64,000 bases of DNA from an uncultured bacterium (GTDB taxonomy: Bacteria; Bacillota; Clostridia; UBA1381): the NCBI GenBank assembly GCA_905215805.1, contig CAJMRL010000011.1, positions 12,452 through 76,451 of the forward strand, read 5' to 3'. This document shows positions 1 through 8,708 of the stretch, piece by piece (within the stretch, counting starts at the first letter, position 1; every line of letters starts with the position of its first letter). A model generated the notes under the pieces. The model was given only the letters and a program-made list of their open reading frames with translations, did not search any database and was not told the origin of the DNA. The translations under genes were made by a program, and so were the position numbers.

Positions 1-679
1 CTCCCTCATCAGCAACTATCATTCTTGTTCTTCTTCTTCTTTTGTTCCTGTAAAACATAAGTTCTCTTGTATATTCACTGCTGTATTTTTGTTTTTGAGT
101 AAAAACATTGCCCAGCATAAAAACAGATAACAGCAAAATTGAATAATTATATCCTGTTATATATATTATATATCCTCCAAGCAAAATAAAGAGCAACGCA
201 GATATAATACCGGTATTCCTTAATATCTTATATGCTGTTTTTTCACCTATATAATAAGTAAGTATTTTCTTTAAAATGCATCCTCCGTCCAAAGGAAGAA
301 CGGGCAATATATTTACTATGAAAAGCATTATATTTGATTTATAAAAAAACTCGGCATAATATTCACCGTGCTCTCCAAATAAAATATGCAGACATGCCAT
401 TATAGCGTTTGCTGCCGGTCCGGCAGAATACAAAATTATTTCATCTGCTATACCGTCAACCATCTTATTTTTAAGTTTAAGATTAACTCCAAACGGATAG
501 AATGCAATATGCGACACCTTAAGTCCAATACACACGGCAGCCGCTAAATGTGCACATTCGTGAAGGAACATAATGGAATATGAAATAATAAGCTCATAAA
601 TATGTCCATTTAATAAAAAAAACACAAATGCAGCTATCGTGAGAAAATGTATATAAAAAAATCTTGTAAGCCTGAGCAA
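1..679 (-). CDS. SpoIVFB-like site-2 zinc metalloprotease (M50), C-terminus cut by window edge
   Basis: The reading frame is open from a TTG start at 679 to the window edge, so the C-terminal end is missing. The start is chosen because GAGGTGA lies 5 nt before it. The protein is hydrophobic throughout. The zinc motif HECAH falls at residues 40-44 and a second motif, N-ILPVLPLDGG, puts the third ligand Asp at residue 131. Both positions and spacing match the sporulation protease SpoIVFB (HExxH at 43-47, Asp 137 in Bacillus), which cleaves pro-sigma-K in the outer forespore membrane. The family assignment as an M50 intramembrane protease is seen directly; the sporulation role is inferred from length, spacing and the spoIIM and spoIIQ-like genes elsewhere in the window. 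A housekeeping M50 protease is the alternative. Confidence 0.8.
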   Translation of the reverse strand, partial: MLRLTRFFYIHFLTIAAFVFFLLNGHIYELIISYSIMFLHECAHLAAAVCIGLKVSHIAFYPFGVNLKLKNKMVDGIADEIILYSAGPAANAIMACLHILFGEHGEYYAEFFYKSNIMLFIVNILPVLPLDGGCILKKILTYYIGEKTAYKILRNTGIISALLFILLGGYIIYITGYNYSILLLSVFMLGNVFTQKQKYSSEYTRELMFYRNKRRRRTRMIVADEG

Positions 680-693
680 TATAATCACCTCAT

Positions 694-727
694 AATAAAA
701 GGATATGCGCCTGCATACCCTTTTATT
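694..727 (-). terminator. hairpin terminator after galK
   Basis: Stem AATAAAAGG (694-702) pairs with CCTTTTATT (719-727), extended by an inner TATGC/GCATA stem. It lies between the galK stop and the protease start. The A/T-rich arms give U-runs in both directions. Confidence 0.6.
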
Positions 728-736
728 ATCTGATAA

Positions 737-2026
737 TTATTTAAGCTCATATCCGCCAACCGGTCGTATAGAAAGCACATAACAGTTTCCTTTTCCGACT
801 ACGGCCTCTATTCTGTTTTTAAATTCATCGAGCATGTCAAGCGGCACAAATGCTTGTATTGTACCTGCAAAGCCGCCGCCATGTACCCTATATGAACCTC
901 TGCTGCCTAAAATTTCATCACACATTGCAAGCACAACTGCTACAGCCTGAGCTTTTGGCATACTGCTTGCATAAACGTTTTGTAAGTACATATAAGACGA
1001 ACGTCCGGATTCTTTATTTATCCTTAAAAACTCGTCAAAATCATTCTGCTCAAGTGCCTTTGCCTCAAGCTGAGCCAGCTCATTATCTCTAAAGAAATGA
1101 AATGCTCTCAATACAGCACGGTCATTTTTTAAAGTTTCTCTGAGCTTTGGAATATTGTCAAGAAAATCTTTTTTCTCAATTTGTCTTAAATATTCTTTTC
1201 CAAAAAACGCCGCAACCTGTTTCATTTCTGCCGGGACATCGGCATATTCAGAAGTCAAATCCGCATGATCTGCTCCGGAATCAATAATGCACAGTGCATA
1301 CCCATGCTTTGCCAAATCAAAATCAACTTTTTTGACAACAGGTTTTTCTGTACTTTCAAAATCAATAGCAACAACCGAACCCACAGACGAAGCCATCTGA
1401 TCCATCAAACCGCTTGGCTTATCATAGTATACATTCTCTGCATACTGACCAAACTTAGCAATTTCTATCGGACTGACCTCTCCGTTAGCAAACAACCCAT
1501 TTACAATCGTTCCAACAAGTACTTCAAACGCCGCAGAAGATGACAATCCGGAACCTTTCATTACATTTGAAATTGTATAGGCGTCAAAACCCGCAATTTT
1601 ATATCCCAAATCGACAAAACGCTTTAATACTCCTCTTATAAGGGCTATTGCTTTATCGAACTGTTCAGGATGAATTTCTAAATCATCAAGATCTATCACA
1701 TCCATATCATAGCCTTTTGATTTGATTCTTACTGTATTCGTCCCATTCGGACGGGCAGCCGCTATAACATCTATATTTACACTGCCGGCAAGTACACAGC
1801 CATGCTGATGATCTGTATGATTTCCTCCTATTTCAGTTCTGCCCGGAGCGCTAAACACACTAAGCTCGTCCGCTTCGCCGAATATCTCTTCAAAACCCGA
1901 TATTACATCAAGATATCTATCCGCATACTGTTTGGTTTTATCCTCACTGCACACATATAAATACGCAAGCTTCTCAGCGTATTTTCCGTCCGACAGATCT
2001 TTTTTGATAAGCTCTGTTTTTTTCAT
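737..2026 (-). CDS. galK: galactokinase
   Basis: This 429-residue protein phosphorylates alpha-D-galactose at C1, the first step of the Leloir pathway in the cytoplasm. It carries the galactokinase signature GRTEIGGNHTDHQ near residues 63-75 and the GHMP ATP-binding motif with GSGLSSSAAFEVLVG near 157-171. A third GHMP motif with HGGGFAGT is near the C-terminus. The length is slightly above the usual 380-400. Only an AGGTAAAG-like ribosome site precedes the ATG. It sits 20 nt downstream of thrC, so the two are probably co-transcribed although functionally unrelated. No galT or galE is present in the window. Confidence 0.93.
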   Translation of the reverse strand: MKKTELIKKDLSDGKYAEKLAYLYVCSEDKTKQYADRYLDVISGFEEIFGEADELSVFSAPGRTEIGGNHTDHQHGCVLAGSVNIDVIAAARPNGTNTVRIKSKGYDMDVIDLDDLEIHPEQFDKAIALIRGVLKRFVDLGYKIAGFDAYTISNVMKGSGLSSSAAFEVLVGTIVNGLFANGEVSPIEIAKFGQYAENVYYDKPSGLMDQMASSVGSVVAIDFESTEKPVVKKVDFDLAKHGYALCIIDSGADHADLTSEYADVPAEMKQVAAFFGKEYLRQIEKKDFLDNIPKLRETLKNDRAVLRAFHFFRDNELAQLEAKALEQNDFDEFLRINKESGRSSYMYLQNVYASSMPKAQAVAVVLAMCDEILGSRGSYRVHGGGFAGTIQAFVPLDMLDEFKNRIEAVVGKGNCYVLSIRPVGGYELK

Positions 2027-2046
2027 ACACTTTACCTATTTAACCC

Positions 2047-3549
2047 TTATTCAACCATTAAAAAATCGCTTACAATTTGCTGCATTTCATCTTTACCGCA
2101 TACCAAATCAAAAACTCTCGGCTTGTCCTTTAAAGCAGCCAAAGATGTCGGGATTTTCATATTGCTCTTCTCCGATAAAGTTTGCAACAATGCAAATTCA
2201 TCCTTGCCCAAAACTGCATTATGATCCTCAAGAGCTATAAGCACACTTTGATTGAATTTAAACGGACTTGCTGTTGAAGCGATAACCGTCTTTGTATTAT
2301 CCCCGGTCTCCTCAACATATTTGTCATATACGGATTTTGCAACAGCAGTATGCGTGTCAATAACATATCCATAATCCTTGGCAGTCTTTCTTATAGCTGC
2401 TATTGTCTCCTTGTCATCGCAGCATCCGGCGCTGAATAATCCATTAAGCTTCTCTTTTACTTCATCGCTTACCTGATACACTCCGTTTTCTACAAGCTGC
2501 TTCATCCAGTCAGATACAACCTTATCGTCTTTTCCTGTAAGATCATAGAGGAATCTTTCAAGATTCGATGAAATAAGTATATCCATAGACGGTGAAATTG
2601 TAGTATGGAAATCTCTGTTTTTATTATATACTCCCGTTTTTATAAAATCAGTCAAAACATTATTTTCGTTTGACGCGCATATAAATCTTGCAATCGGAAG
2701 TCCCATTTTCGAAGCATAATATGCCGCAAGGATATTTCCGAAATTACCGGTCGGAACTACAACATTTATCTTTTCACCGCATTCTATTTCTCCACTTTCA
2801 ATCATATCTGCATATGCCGAAAAATAGTATACGATCTGCGGCACAAGACGTCCCCAGTTGATCGAGTTTGCCGATGAAAGCTTAAAATTATTTCTTTCGA
2901 GCAAATCAGCATATTCTATATCCGTAAAAATCTTTTTTACTCCATTTTGCGCATCGTCAAAATTACCCTCAACAGCAGCTACAGAAACATTGTTTCCTTC
3001 CTGAGTAACCATCTGAAGCTTTTGGATTTCCGATACGCCGTTATTAGGATAAAATACTATAATTCTTGTTCCGTTTACATCCTTGAATCCTTCAAGAGCG
3101 GCCTTGCCTGTATCTCCCGATGTTGCAACCAAAATTACTATTTCATCCTTCTCGCCCGTTTTCTTCATAGACGTAGTCATAAGATGCGGCAGAATCTGCA
3201 AAGCCATATCCTTAAATGCGCAGGTCGGTCCGTGCCACAGCTCAAGAAAATATGTCGTGTCATTAAGTTTATGCAGCGGAGCTATTTTTTCAGACTCAAA
3301 CTTCTCCTTTGTATAAGCGCTGTCAACACAATTTTCCAATTCATCTGCTGTAAAATCAGTAAGATATTTTCCAAGAATAAATTTTGCGCGCTCATTGTAT
3401 GACATAGGAGCAAGAGCCTTTATTTCGTCAAGACTTACCGCCGGAAAATCCTCCGGTACAAACAGACCGCCCTCCGCGCTCAGTCCCTTCTTTATCGCCT
3501 CTGCCGCCGTAACGGAAACACCGTTATCTCTCGTACTATGATATTGCAT
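2047..3549 (-). CDS. thrC: threonine synthase
   Basis: The 500-residue pyridoxal-phosphate enzyme converts O-phosphohomoserine to threonine. It starts MQYHSTRDNGVSVTAAEAI, typical of the longer thrC class of Clostridia and Proteobacteria, and shows the PLP lysine motif GPTCAFKDMALQ near residues 108-119 followed by VATSGDTGKAA, which binds the cofactor phosphate. GGAGG lies 9 nt before the ATG. No riboswitch, T-box or leader peptide was recognised in the short upstream region. It precedes galK by 20 nt on the same strand. Confidence 0.94.
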   Translation of the reverse strand: MQYHSTRDNGVSVTAAEAIKKGLSAEGGLFVPEDFPAVSLDEIKALAPMSYNERAKFILGKYLTDFTADELENCVDSAYTKEKFESEKIAPLHKLNDTTYFLELWHGPTCAFKDMALQILPHLMTTSMKKTGEKDEIVILVATSGDTGKAALEGFKDVNGTRIIVFYPNNGVSEIQKLQMVTQEGNNVSVAAVEGNFDDAQNGVKKIFTDIEYADLLERNNFKLSSANSINWGRLVPQIVYYFSAYADMIESGEIECGEKINVVVPTGNFGNILAAYYASKMGLPIARFICASNENNVLTDFIKTGVYNKNRDFHTTISPSMDILISSNLERFLYDLTGKDDKVVSDWMKQLVENGVYQVSDEVKEKLNGLFSAGCCDDKETIAAIRKTAKDYGYVIDTHTAVAKSVYDKYVEETGDNTKTVIASTASPFKFNQSVLIALEDHNAVLGKDEFALLQTLSEKSNMKIPTSLAALKDKPRVFDLVCGKDEMQQIVSDFLMVE

Positions 3550-3633
3550 TGTTTATATACCTCCATTCAGGATAAGATTTATCTGCATTTTCTGTCTAAT
3601 CTTTTCCCGTGTGTTCTGCATGTAAATATGAGT

Positions 3634-3673
3634 ACATATCCGCCGGACTTATATTTTCAGCCGGCGGATATGT
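3634..3673 (-). terminator. perfect 13-bp stem after the P-loop ATPase gene
   Basis: ACATATCCGCCGG (3634-3646) pairs perfectly with CCGGCGGATATGT (3661-3673) 6 nt after the stop codon of the gene ending at 3679. The minus-strand side lacks a strong U-run, so it may terminate weakly or protect the 3' end. Confidence 0.6.
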
Positions 3674-3678
3674 TTATT

Positions 3679-4092
3679 TTATGCTAATTTTTTTATGTAA
3701 TCAGGCGCTGTTTCAGCGTCGATAGAAACCGAAATGTTAAATGAAATATTCAGCTTCTGGCTAAGCTCTTCAAGCTTTTCCAAGAAAGTCTCAAATCCAT
3801 CAAGACTGTCTGTTCCTACTATTTTGAATATTCCATCGATGAAAATATTGGTAATATCAAAGTCACGGCTTATAATACCGCAGATAAAGCCAAGGAATTC
3901 ATTATAACTGTCAATTGAAAATTCCTTTGTCTCTACCATTCTTACCTTTGACTTTATATCATACATGCTTCTCGAAGAATCCTTGCTGATAAATACAACA
4001 TTACCCTTTGCAACTGCTGCTGCATTATTTACATGTTCGATAAGAGTCTTTGTCTTACCGGTTCCTTTTTTGCCTATAAGAAGTTCAACCAT
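3679..4092 (-). CDS. small P-loop ATPase of unknown role
   Basis: The frame opens further upstream inside pgi, but the ATG at 4092 has an AAAAAGGAGG site in the pgi-free gap and gives a protein that begins MVELLIGKKGTGKT, so the 137-residue version is chosen. Residues 7-14 (GKKGTGKT) are a Walker A motif. Later segments such as DITNIFIDGIFKIV (about residues 80-93) look like a Walker B strand with Asp. The C-terminal half is helical. Similar short ATPases, often loosely called PilT-like, occur next to housekeeping genes in Clostridia, but no function is established that I know of. It follows pgi by 37 nt and ends before a strong hairpin, so it is likely the last gene of the pgi transcript. 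Confidence 0.75.
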   Translation of the reverse strand: MVELLIGKKGTGKTKTLIEHVNNAAAVAKGNVVFISKDSSRSMYDIKSKVRMVETKEFSIDSYNEFLGFICGIISRDFDITNIFIDGIFKIVGTDSLDGFETFLEKLEELSQKLNISFNISVSIDAETAPDYIKKLA

Positions 4093-4129
4093 TTTAACTT
4101 CCTCCTTTTTATTTATTATTTGGGAATAA

Positions 4130-5470
4130 TCAAAGTCTTGCCTCGATCTCAGCCTTAGCGTCCTCATATCCTGGCTTTCCAAGAAGAGCGAACATATTCT
4201 TCTTATATGATTCAACTCCCGGCTGATTAAACGGATTTACTCCAAGAACATAACCCGATATTCCGCATGCTTTTTCAAAGAAATACACAAGCTGACCAAA
4301 ATTATATGCGTCAAGCTTCGGTACTCTTACTATAAGGTTGGGAACGCCTCCATCCATATGTGCAAGCGCTGTACCTATAGCTGCTTTTGAATTGACATAA
4401 TCGATCGTCTTTCCGGCAAGGAAATTAAGACCGTCAAGATTATCCTCGGTAGCTTCAATAGTAATATCCTTTTTAGGCTCGTCTACAAGAATAGCTGTTT
4501 CGAACATTATTCTCTGACCATCCTGAATATACTGTCCCATTGAGTGAAGATCCGATGAGAAATCTGCCGCTGCCGGGAAAATACCCTTATGATCTTTACC
4601 CTCGCTTTCACCGTAAAGCTGCTTCCACCACTCTGCAAAATAATGGAGCGCCGGTTCAAAATTGATCACCATTTCAACAGTCTTTCCTTTTCTTGCAAGA
4701 CAATTTCTTATAGCAGCATACTGGTAGCACTGGTTTTCGGCAAGAGATGGATTTGAATACTCATCTTGTGCGTCCTTTGCTCCCTGCATCATAGCGTCTA
4801 TATCTATTCCTGCCGCTGCGATCGGAAGAAGTCCAACAGCGGTAAGGACACTGAATCTTCCGCCCACGTCATCAGGCACAACAAAAGTTTCATAGCCTTC
4901 TGTATCAGCGAGAGTTTTCAATGCTCCCTTTGCCTTATCTGTTGTAGCATAAATTCTGTCCTTTGCTCCGTCTTTTCCGTATTTCTTTTCAAGAAGATCC
5001 TTAAAAATTCTGAAAGCAATTGCCGGTTCAGTTGTAGTACCGGATTTCGATATAACATTTACGCTTATATCCTTTCCTTCGCACAGCTCAAGGAGGTCAG
5101 CCATATATGTCGAAGAAATGCTGTTTCCCGCAAACACAACCATTGGTCCCTTTCTCTGCTCCTTTGAGAGAGCATTTGAGAACGAATGCGACAACATTTC
5201 AACAGCAGCTCTTGCGCCGAGATACGAACCGCCTATACCGATTACAACAAGGATATCGCTGTTTGAACGAATTTTTTCAGCCGCTTTTTTAATGCGGTCA
5301 AACTCATCCTTATCGTAATTTGTCGGAAGCTCTACCCAACCCAAAAAATCACTGCCAAGACCTGACTTGGCGTTTATTGTATCGTGAGCTACCTTGACAT
5401 AATCAGCCATTGCATCAATCTCTTCCTGTGATACGAAAGGAAGAGCACGTGAGTAATCAAATTTTAACAT
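4130..5470 (-). CDS. pgi: glucose-6-phosphate isomerase
   Basis: The 446-residue protein interconverts glucose-6-phosphate and fructose-6-phosphate. It has the isomerase/SIS signatures: GIGGSYLGARAAVE near residue 79, VISKSGTTTEPAIAFR near 140 and the C-terminal GVESYKKNMFALLG. The catalytic Glu region is seen in QLYGESEGKDHKGIFP near 288. Length agrees with the short bacterial class (about 445-450). An AGGAGG site lies 11 nt before the ATG and a sigma-A promoter precedes it. The ATPase gene at 3679-4092 follows on the same strand. Confidence 0.95.
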   Translation of the reverse strand: MLKFDYSRALPFVSQEEIDAMADYVKVAHDTINAKSGLGSDFLGWVELPTNYDKDEFDRIKKAAEKIRSNSDILVVIGIGGSYLGARAAVEMLSHSFSNALSKEQRKGPMVVFAGNSISSTYMADLLELCEGKDISVNVISKSGTTTEPAIAFRIFKDLLEKKYGKDGAKDRIYATTDKAKGALKTLADTEGYETFVVPDDVGGRFSVLTAVGLLPIAAAGIDIDAMMQGAKDAQDEYSNPSLAENQCYQYAAIRNCLARKGKTVEMVINFEPALHYFAEWWKQLYGESEGKDHKGIFPAAADFSSDLHSMGQYIQDGQRIMFETAILVDEPKKDITIEATEDNLDGLNFLAGKTIDYVNSKAAIGTALAHMDGGVPNLIVRVPKLDAYNFGQLVYFFEKACGISGYVLGVNPFNQPGVESYKKNMFALLGKPGYEDAKAEIEARL

Positions 5471-5499
5471 TTCCAGTATTCCCTCCTGTAATTATAATA

Positions 5500-5527
5500 A
5501 CTATACATAGTATATCACATTCGTCAA
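5500..5527 (-). promoter_or_regulatory. sigma-A promoter of pgi
   Basis: TTGACG (5522-5527), a 16-nt spacer and TATAGT (5500-5505) lie about 30 nt before the pgi start. Confidence 0.6.
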
Positions 5528-5571
5528 TTAATAGCAAGTGGTTTTTAAATTTTTTTATTTTTTACTTTTAA

Positions 5572-5601
5572 AAGCCGCCGGCTATAATATTCCGGCGGCT
5601 T
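5572..5601 (-). terminator. terminator after cysK
   Basis: AAGCCGCCGG (5572-5581) pairs with CCGGCGGCTT (5592-5601) over a 10-nt loop, followed on the minus strand by a short U-run. It lies 38 nt after the cysK stop. Confidence 0.75.
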
Positions 5602-5639
5602 CTATTATTCATACTCAAATCAGTTTTAACAAACTAAAC

Positions 5640-6572
5640 TCACTCCGAGAACATTGGCGTTGAAAGATAACGTTCTCCTGTATCAGGCAGAAAAGCCACT
5701 ATTACTTTTCCCTTATTTTCAGGGCGTTTTGCGAGCTGAGCCGCCGCCCATACAGCAGCTCCCGATGAAATCCCCACAAGTATTCCCTCTCTATGTGCAA
5801 TCTCCCGTCCCACAGCAAATGCTTCGGAATCGGGAACACGTATAATTTCATCATATATACCTGTATTCAAAGTATCCGGAACAAAACCCGCTCCTATGCC
5901 TTGGATCTTGTGTGCTCCTGCTCTGCCTTCCGAAAGAACCGGCGAGCCTTCCGGCTCAACAGCGACGATTTTGATATCAGGATTTTTTGATTTAAGATAC
6001 TCTCCAACTCCCGATACAGTACCTCCTGTACCCACTCCCGCAACAAATATATCTATCTGCCCATCAGTATCATCCCAGATTTCCGGACCTGTTGTTGCTT
6101 TATGAACAGCCGGATTTGACGGATTTACAAATTGTCCTGGAATAAAGCTGCCTTCAATTTGTGATGCAAGCTCATCAGCCTTTTCAATCGCCCCCTTCAT
6201 TCCCTTTGATCCATCTGTAAGAACCAGCTCAGCGCCGTACGCTTTCATAAGATTTCTTCTTTCAATACTCATTGTTTCCGGCATAGTAATTATTATCCTA
6301 TATCCTCTTGCCGCAGCAACCGCAGCAAGACCTATACCTGTATTTCCCGATGTAGGCTCGATAATAACCGATCCTTCCTTAAGCTTTCCGCTTTTTTCCG
6401 CATCATCTATCATTGCCTTTGCAATTCTGTCCTTTGCCGATCCTCCTGGATTAAAGCACTCGAGCTTCGCGAGAATCACTGCTTCAAGTTTATTTGCTTT
6501 TTCATAGTTTGAAAGCTCCATTATCGGAGTCTTTCCGATAAGATCCGTAACCTTTTTATATATTTTTGACAT
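5640..6572 (-). CDS. cysK: O-acetylserine sulfhydrylase (cysteine synthase A)
   Basis: The 310-residue PLP enzyme makes cysteine from O-acetylserine and sulfide. The chosen ATG at 6572 has GAGGG 8 nt upstream and gives the conserved N-terminus MSKIYKKVTDLIGKTPIMEL; a longer frame reaches into the upstream gene. The PLP lysine is in PGGSAKDRIA near residue 42, the phosphate loop TSGNTGIGLAA near 75, and the substrate loop GTGGTVSGVGEYLK near 180. It follows the O-acetylhomoserine sulfhydrylase gene by 19 nt, so both sulfide-fixing enzymes are co-transcribed. Confidence 0.95.
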   Translation of the reverse strand: MSKIYKKVTDLIGKTPIMELSNYEKANKLEAVILAKLECFNPGGSAKDRIAKAMIDDAEKSGKLKEGSVIIEPTSGNTGIGLAAVAAARGYRIIITMPETMSIERRNLMKAYGAELVLTDGSKGMKGAIEKADELASQIEGSFIPGQFVNPSNPAVHKATTGPEIWDDTDGQIDIFVAGVGTGGTVSGVGEYLKSKNPDIKIVAVEPEGSPVLSEGRAGAHKIQGIGAGFVPDTLNTGIYDEIIRVPDSEAFAVGREIAHREGILVGISSGAAVWAAAQLAKRPENKGKVIVAFLPDTGERYLSTPMFSE

Positions 6573-6591
6573 TATCAATTCCCTCTTTCCA

Positions 6592-7878
6592 TCAAACAGC
6601 CGCAAATGCGTCGTCAAGCGCCGCTATAAGGTCATCTATATTCTCCGTTCCTACTGACAAACGTATTGTATTCGGTTTTATTCCTTGTTCTGCAAGCTCC
6701 TGCTCATTGCATTGAGAATGAGTAGTTGTGGCAGGATGTATAACAAGTGATTTTGAATCAGCGACATTTGCAAGCAGCGAAAAAATCTCCAGATTGTCTA
6801 TAAATTTGTGTGCCTCCGCAATTCCGCCCTTTATCTCAAAGGTAAATATCGAGCCTCCGCCGTTCGGGAGATACTTCTTATAGAGCTCATGACCTGCCTC
6901 TCCCTCGATCGAAGGATGATGCACCGCTTCGACCTTAGAATGATTTTTAAGATAATCCACTATCTTCAATGAATTATATACATGGCGCTCTACTCTCAAA
7001 GAAAGCGTTTCAAGCCCCTGAAGAAAAATGAATGCGTGAAACGGCGAAAGAGTCGCACCGGTATCTCTCAAAAGCACAGCTCTTATATATGTCACAAATG
7101 CAGCAGCACCAGCCGCTTTTGTAAAGCTTACTCCGTGATATGACGGGTTAGGTTCCGTAAATCTCGGAAATTTTCCTGATGCTTCCCAATCAAACTTTCC
7201 GCTATCAATAATGACGCCTCCTATAGCCGTGCCGTGTCCGCCTATGAATTTGGTAGCCGAATGCACAACTATATCCGCCCCGTACTCTATCGGACGTATA
7301 AGATACGGAGTTGCAAATGTAGAATCTACTACCAACGGTATCTTATGCTTATGCGCAATGCGGGCAACCTCCTCAATATCTATAATATTTGAATGAGGAT
7401 TTCCCAGAGTTTCAATGAATATCGCTTTCGTATTTTCCTTTATAGCCTTCTCAAAGGCTCCTTCCTCATCCGGATCTACAAATGTTGCAGTTATCCCATA
7501 CTCAGGCAGAGTATGCTCCAAAAGATTATAGGTGCCGCCGTAAATTGTCTTTGATGCAACTATATGCTCACCTGCGCGTGCAAGAGCCTCAAATACATAA
7601 GTCAGCGCCGCTGCTCCGGAAGCTGTCGCCAAAGCCGCCGCTCCTCCCTCAAGCGCCGCCATTCTGCGTTCAAAAATATCCTGCGTCGGATTTGTCAAAC
7701 GCCCGTAAATATTTCCGGCATCCTTTAAACTGAACCTATCCGCAGCATGCTGTGCATTATGAAATACAAATGACGTTGACGCATAAATCGGAACCGCTCT
7801 CGCATCAGTAACCGGATCCGCCTGTTCCTGTCCTATATGAAGCTGTTTTGTTTCAAATTTCCATTCTCTTTTTGACAT
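6592..7878 (-). CDS. O-acetylhomoserine sulfhydrylase (MetY type)
   Basis: The 428-residue Cys/Met-metabolism PLP enzyme probably makes homocysteine directly from O-acetylhomoserine and sulfide. It starts KFETKQLHIGQEQADP, the N-terminal pattern of the MetY/Cys25 group, has VDSTFATPYLIRPIEYGADIV near residue 185 and the PLP lysine in HSATKFIGGHGTAIGG near residue 210. Length fits MetY (about 425-430) rather than cystathionine gamma-synthase (about 380-390). AGAGGAG precedes the ATG by 6 nt. It is the first gene of the operon with cysK, behind a near-consensus promoter. Confidence 0.9.
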   Translation of the reverse strand: MSKREWKFETKQLHIGQEQADPVTDARAVPIYASTSFVFHNAQHAADRFSLKDAGNIYGRLTNPTQDIFERRMAALEGGAAALATASGAAALTYVFEALARAGEHIVASKTIYGGTYNLLEHTLPEYGITATFVDPDEEGAFEKAIKENTKAIFIETLGNPHSNIIDIEEVARIAHKHKIPLVVDSTFATPYLIRPIEYGADIVVHSATKFIGGHGTAIGGVIIDSGKFDWEASGKFPRFTEPNPSYHGVSFTKAAGAAAFVTYIRAVLLRDTGATLSPFHAFIFLQGLETLSLRVERHVYNSLKIVDYLKNHSKVEAVHHPSIEGEAGHELYKKYLPNGGGSIFTFEIKGGIAEAHKFIDNLEIFSLLANVADSKSLVIHPATTTHSQCNEQELAEQGIKPNTIRLSVGTENIDDLIAALDDAFAAV

Positions 7879-7908
7879 TCTATCTCCTCTTTTCCTATAG
7901 TTTTATTT

Positions 7909-7963
7909 CCTATTGAATAACTATGCTTTATAGTATACCATATTTTTTCCGTTTGTCAATAGG
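7909..7963 (-). promoter_or_regulatory. inverted repeat flanking the sulfhydrylase promoter
   Basis: CCTATTGA (7909-7916) and TCAATAGG (7956-7963) are perfect inverted copies 39 nt apart, one overlapping the -35 box and one in the leader; a further TTTCCTAT copy starts at 7891. Sulfur-assimilation operons of Bacillota are often repressed by the Rrf2-family regulator CymR. Assigning the site to such a repressor is inference only. Confidence 0.35.
7932..7959 (-). promoter_or_regulatory. sigma-A promoter of the metY-cysK operon
   Basis: TTGACA (7954-7959), 16-nt spacer, TATACT (7932-7937), about 50 nt before the start codon. Confidence 0.75.
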
Positions 7964-8000
7964 TTTATAGCTTTTTTATAATTTTTTTTACAAAACAGTT

Positions 8001-8042
8001 AGATAAAAAACAGAGCTGTCACATAAATTTTTGTAACAGCTC
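8001..8042 (-). terminator. terminator after the rubredoxin fusion gene
   Basis: GAGCTGTTACA (complement of 8032-8042) pairs with TGTGACAGCTC (complement of 8013-8023), followed on the minus strand by a run of six T. It is 13 nt after the stop at 8055. Confidence 0.88.
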
Positions 8043-8054
8043 CTATATAAATAT

Positions 8055-8693
8055 TTATTTTTTCACAAAAGCAGATTTAGGCTGTCCGCATACCGGACAT
8101 TTCCAATCCTCAGGCAGATCCTCAAACGGAGTTTCTCCATCATACTCATATCCGCATACACCGCATACATACTTATTCTTATCTTCGCTGTTCTCTTCGG
8201 CAATATAAGTTGGAGCATTCTTCGGACTCTTTCCCTTTATAACATTATGATAATACGCATATGTCATAGGCGTATCGTCCTTTAACGTATCAGCATCCAC
8301 TACCTTACCAAGAAAAACAGTATGCGTTCCGGCGTCCATTTTATCTATAACCTCACATACAATATATGCGCAAGCATCACTCACAACCGGCATATACCCT
8401 CTTGTTTCATATTTTACTTCGTCAAATTTATTGTTATCCTTTCCGCTTTTGAAGCCAAAGGTACCTATAATTGACGGATTGCTGTTTTCTCCGAGAACAG
8501 AGACCGCAAATCTACCAAGCTTTTCTATACATCCATTTGTATAGTTATTCTTGTTTATGCTTACTGCTACCGTTGCAGGCTCTGATGTTATCTGTACCGC
8601 ACTGTTTGCCGTACATCCCGTTGGTCTTCCGTCATCGTATGTCGAAACCACATACACTCCGTATGATAAGCTTCTGAATGCTTTCGCGTTCAT
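8055..8693 (-). CDS. hrb: flavin reductase-rubredoxin fusion (high-molecular-weight rubredoxin)
   Basis: The 212-residue protein joins a flavin-reductase-like FMN domain (about residues 1-155, start MNAKAFRSLSYGVYVVSTYD, with TGCTANSAVQITSEP) to a C-terminal rubredoxin (about 172-210). The rubredoxin has both CxxC iron knuckles, CGVCGYEYDG and CPVCGQPKSAF. This architecture is the Hrb of Moorella and related anaerobes, which passes electrons from NAD(P)H to flavodiiron proteins during oxygen or NO stress. AAGGAGGGAG precedes the ATG. It is 15 nt downstream of the C_GCAxxG_C_C gene. A flavodiiron-like gene exists at 28593-29663, but its iron site is broken, so the electron acceptor is open. 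Confidence 0.9.
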   Translation of the reverse strand: MNAKAFRSLSYGVYVVSTYDDGRPTGCTANSAVQITSEPATVAVSINKNNYTNGCIEKLGRFAVSVLGENSNPSIIGTFGFKSGKDNNKFDEVKYETRGYMPVVSDACAYIVCEVIDKMDAGTHTVFLGKVVDADTLKDDTPMTYAYYHNVIKGKSPKNAPTYIAEENSEDKNKYVCGVCGYEYDGETPFEDLPEDWKCPVCGQPKSAFVKK

Positions 8694-8708
8694 AAATCTC
8701 CCTCCTTC

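Noticed and set aside
3550..3633. Riboswitch or T-box in front of thrC
   Set aside because: The leader is too short and shows no conserved core or antiterminator.
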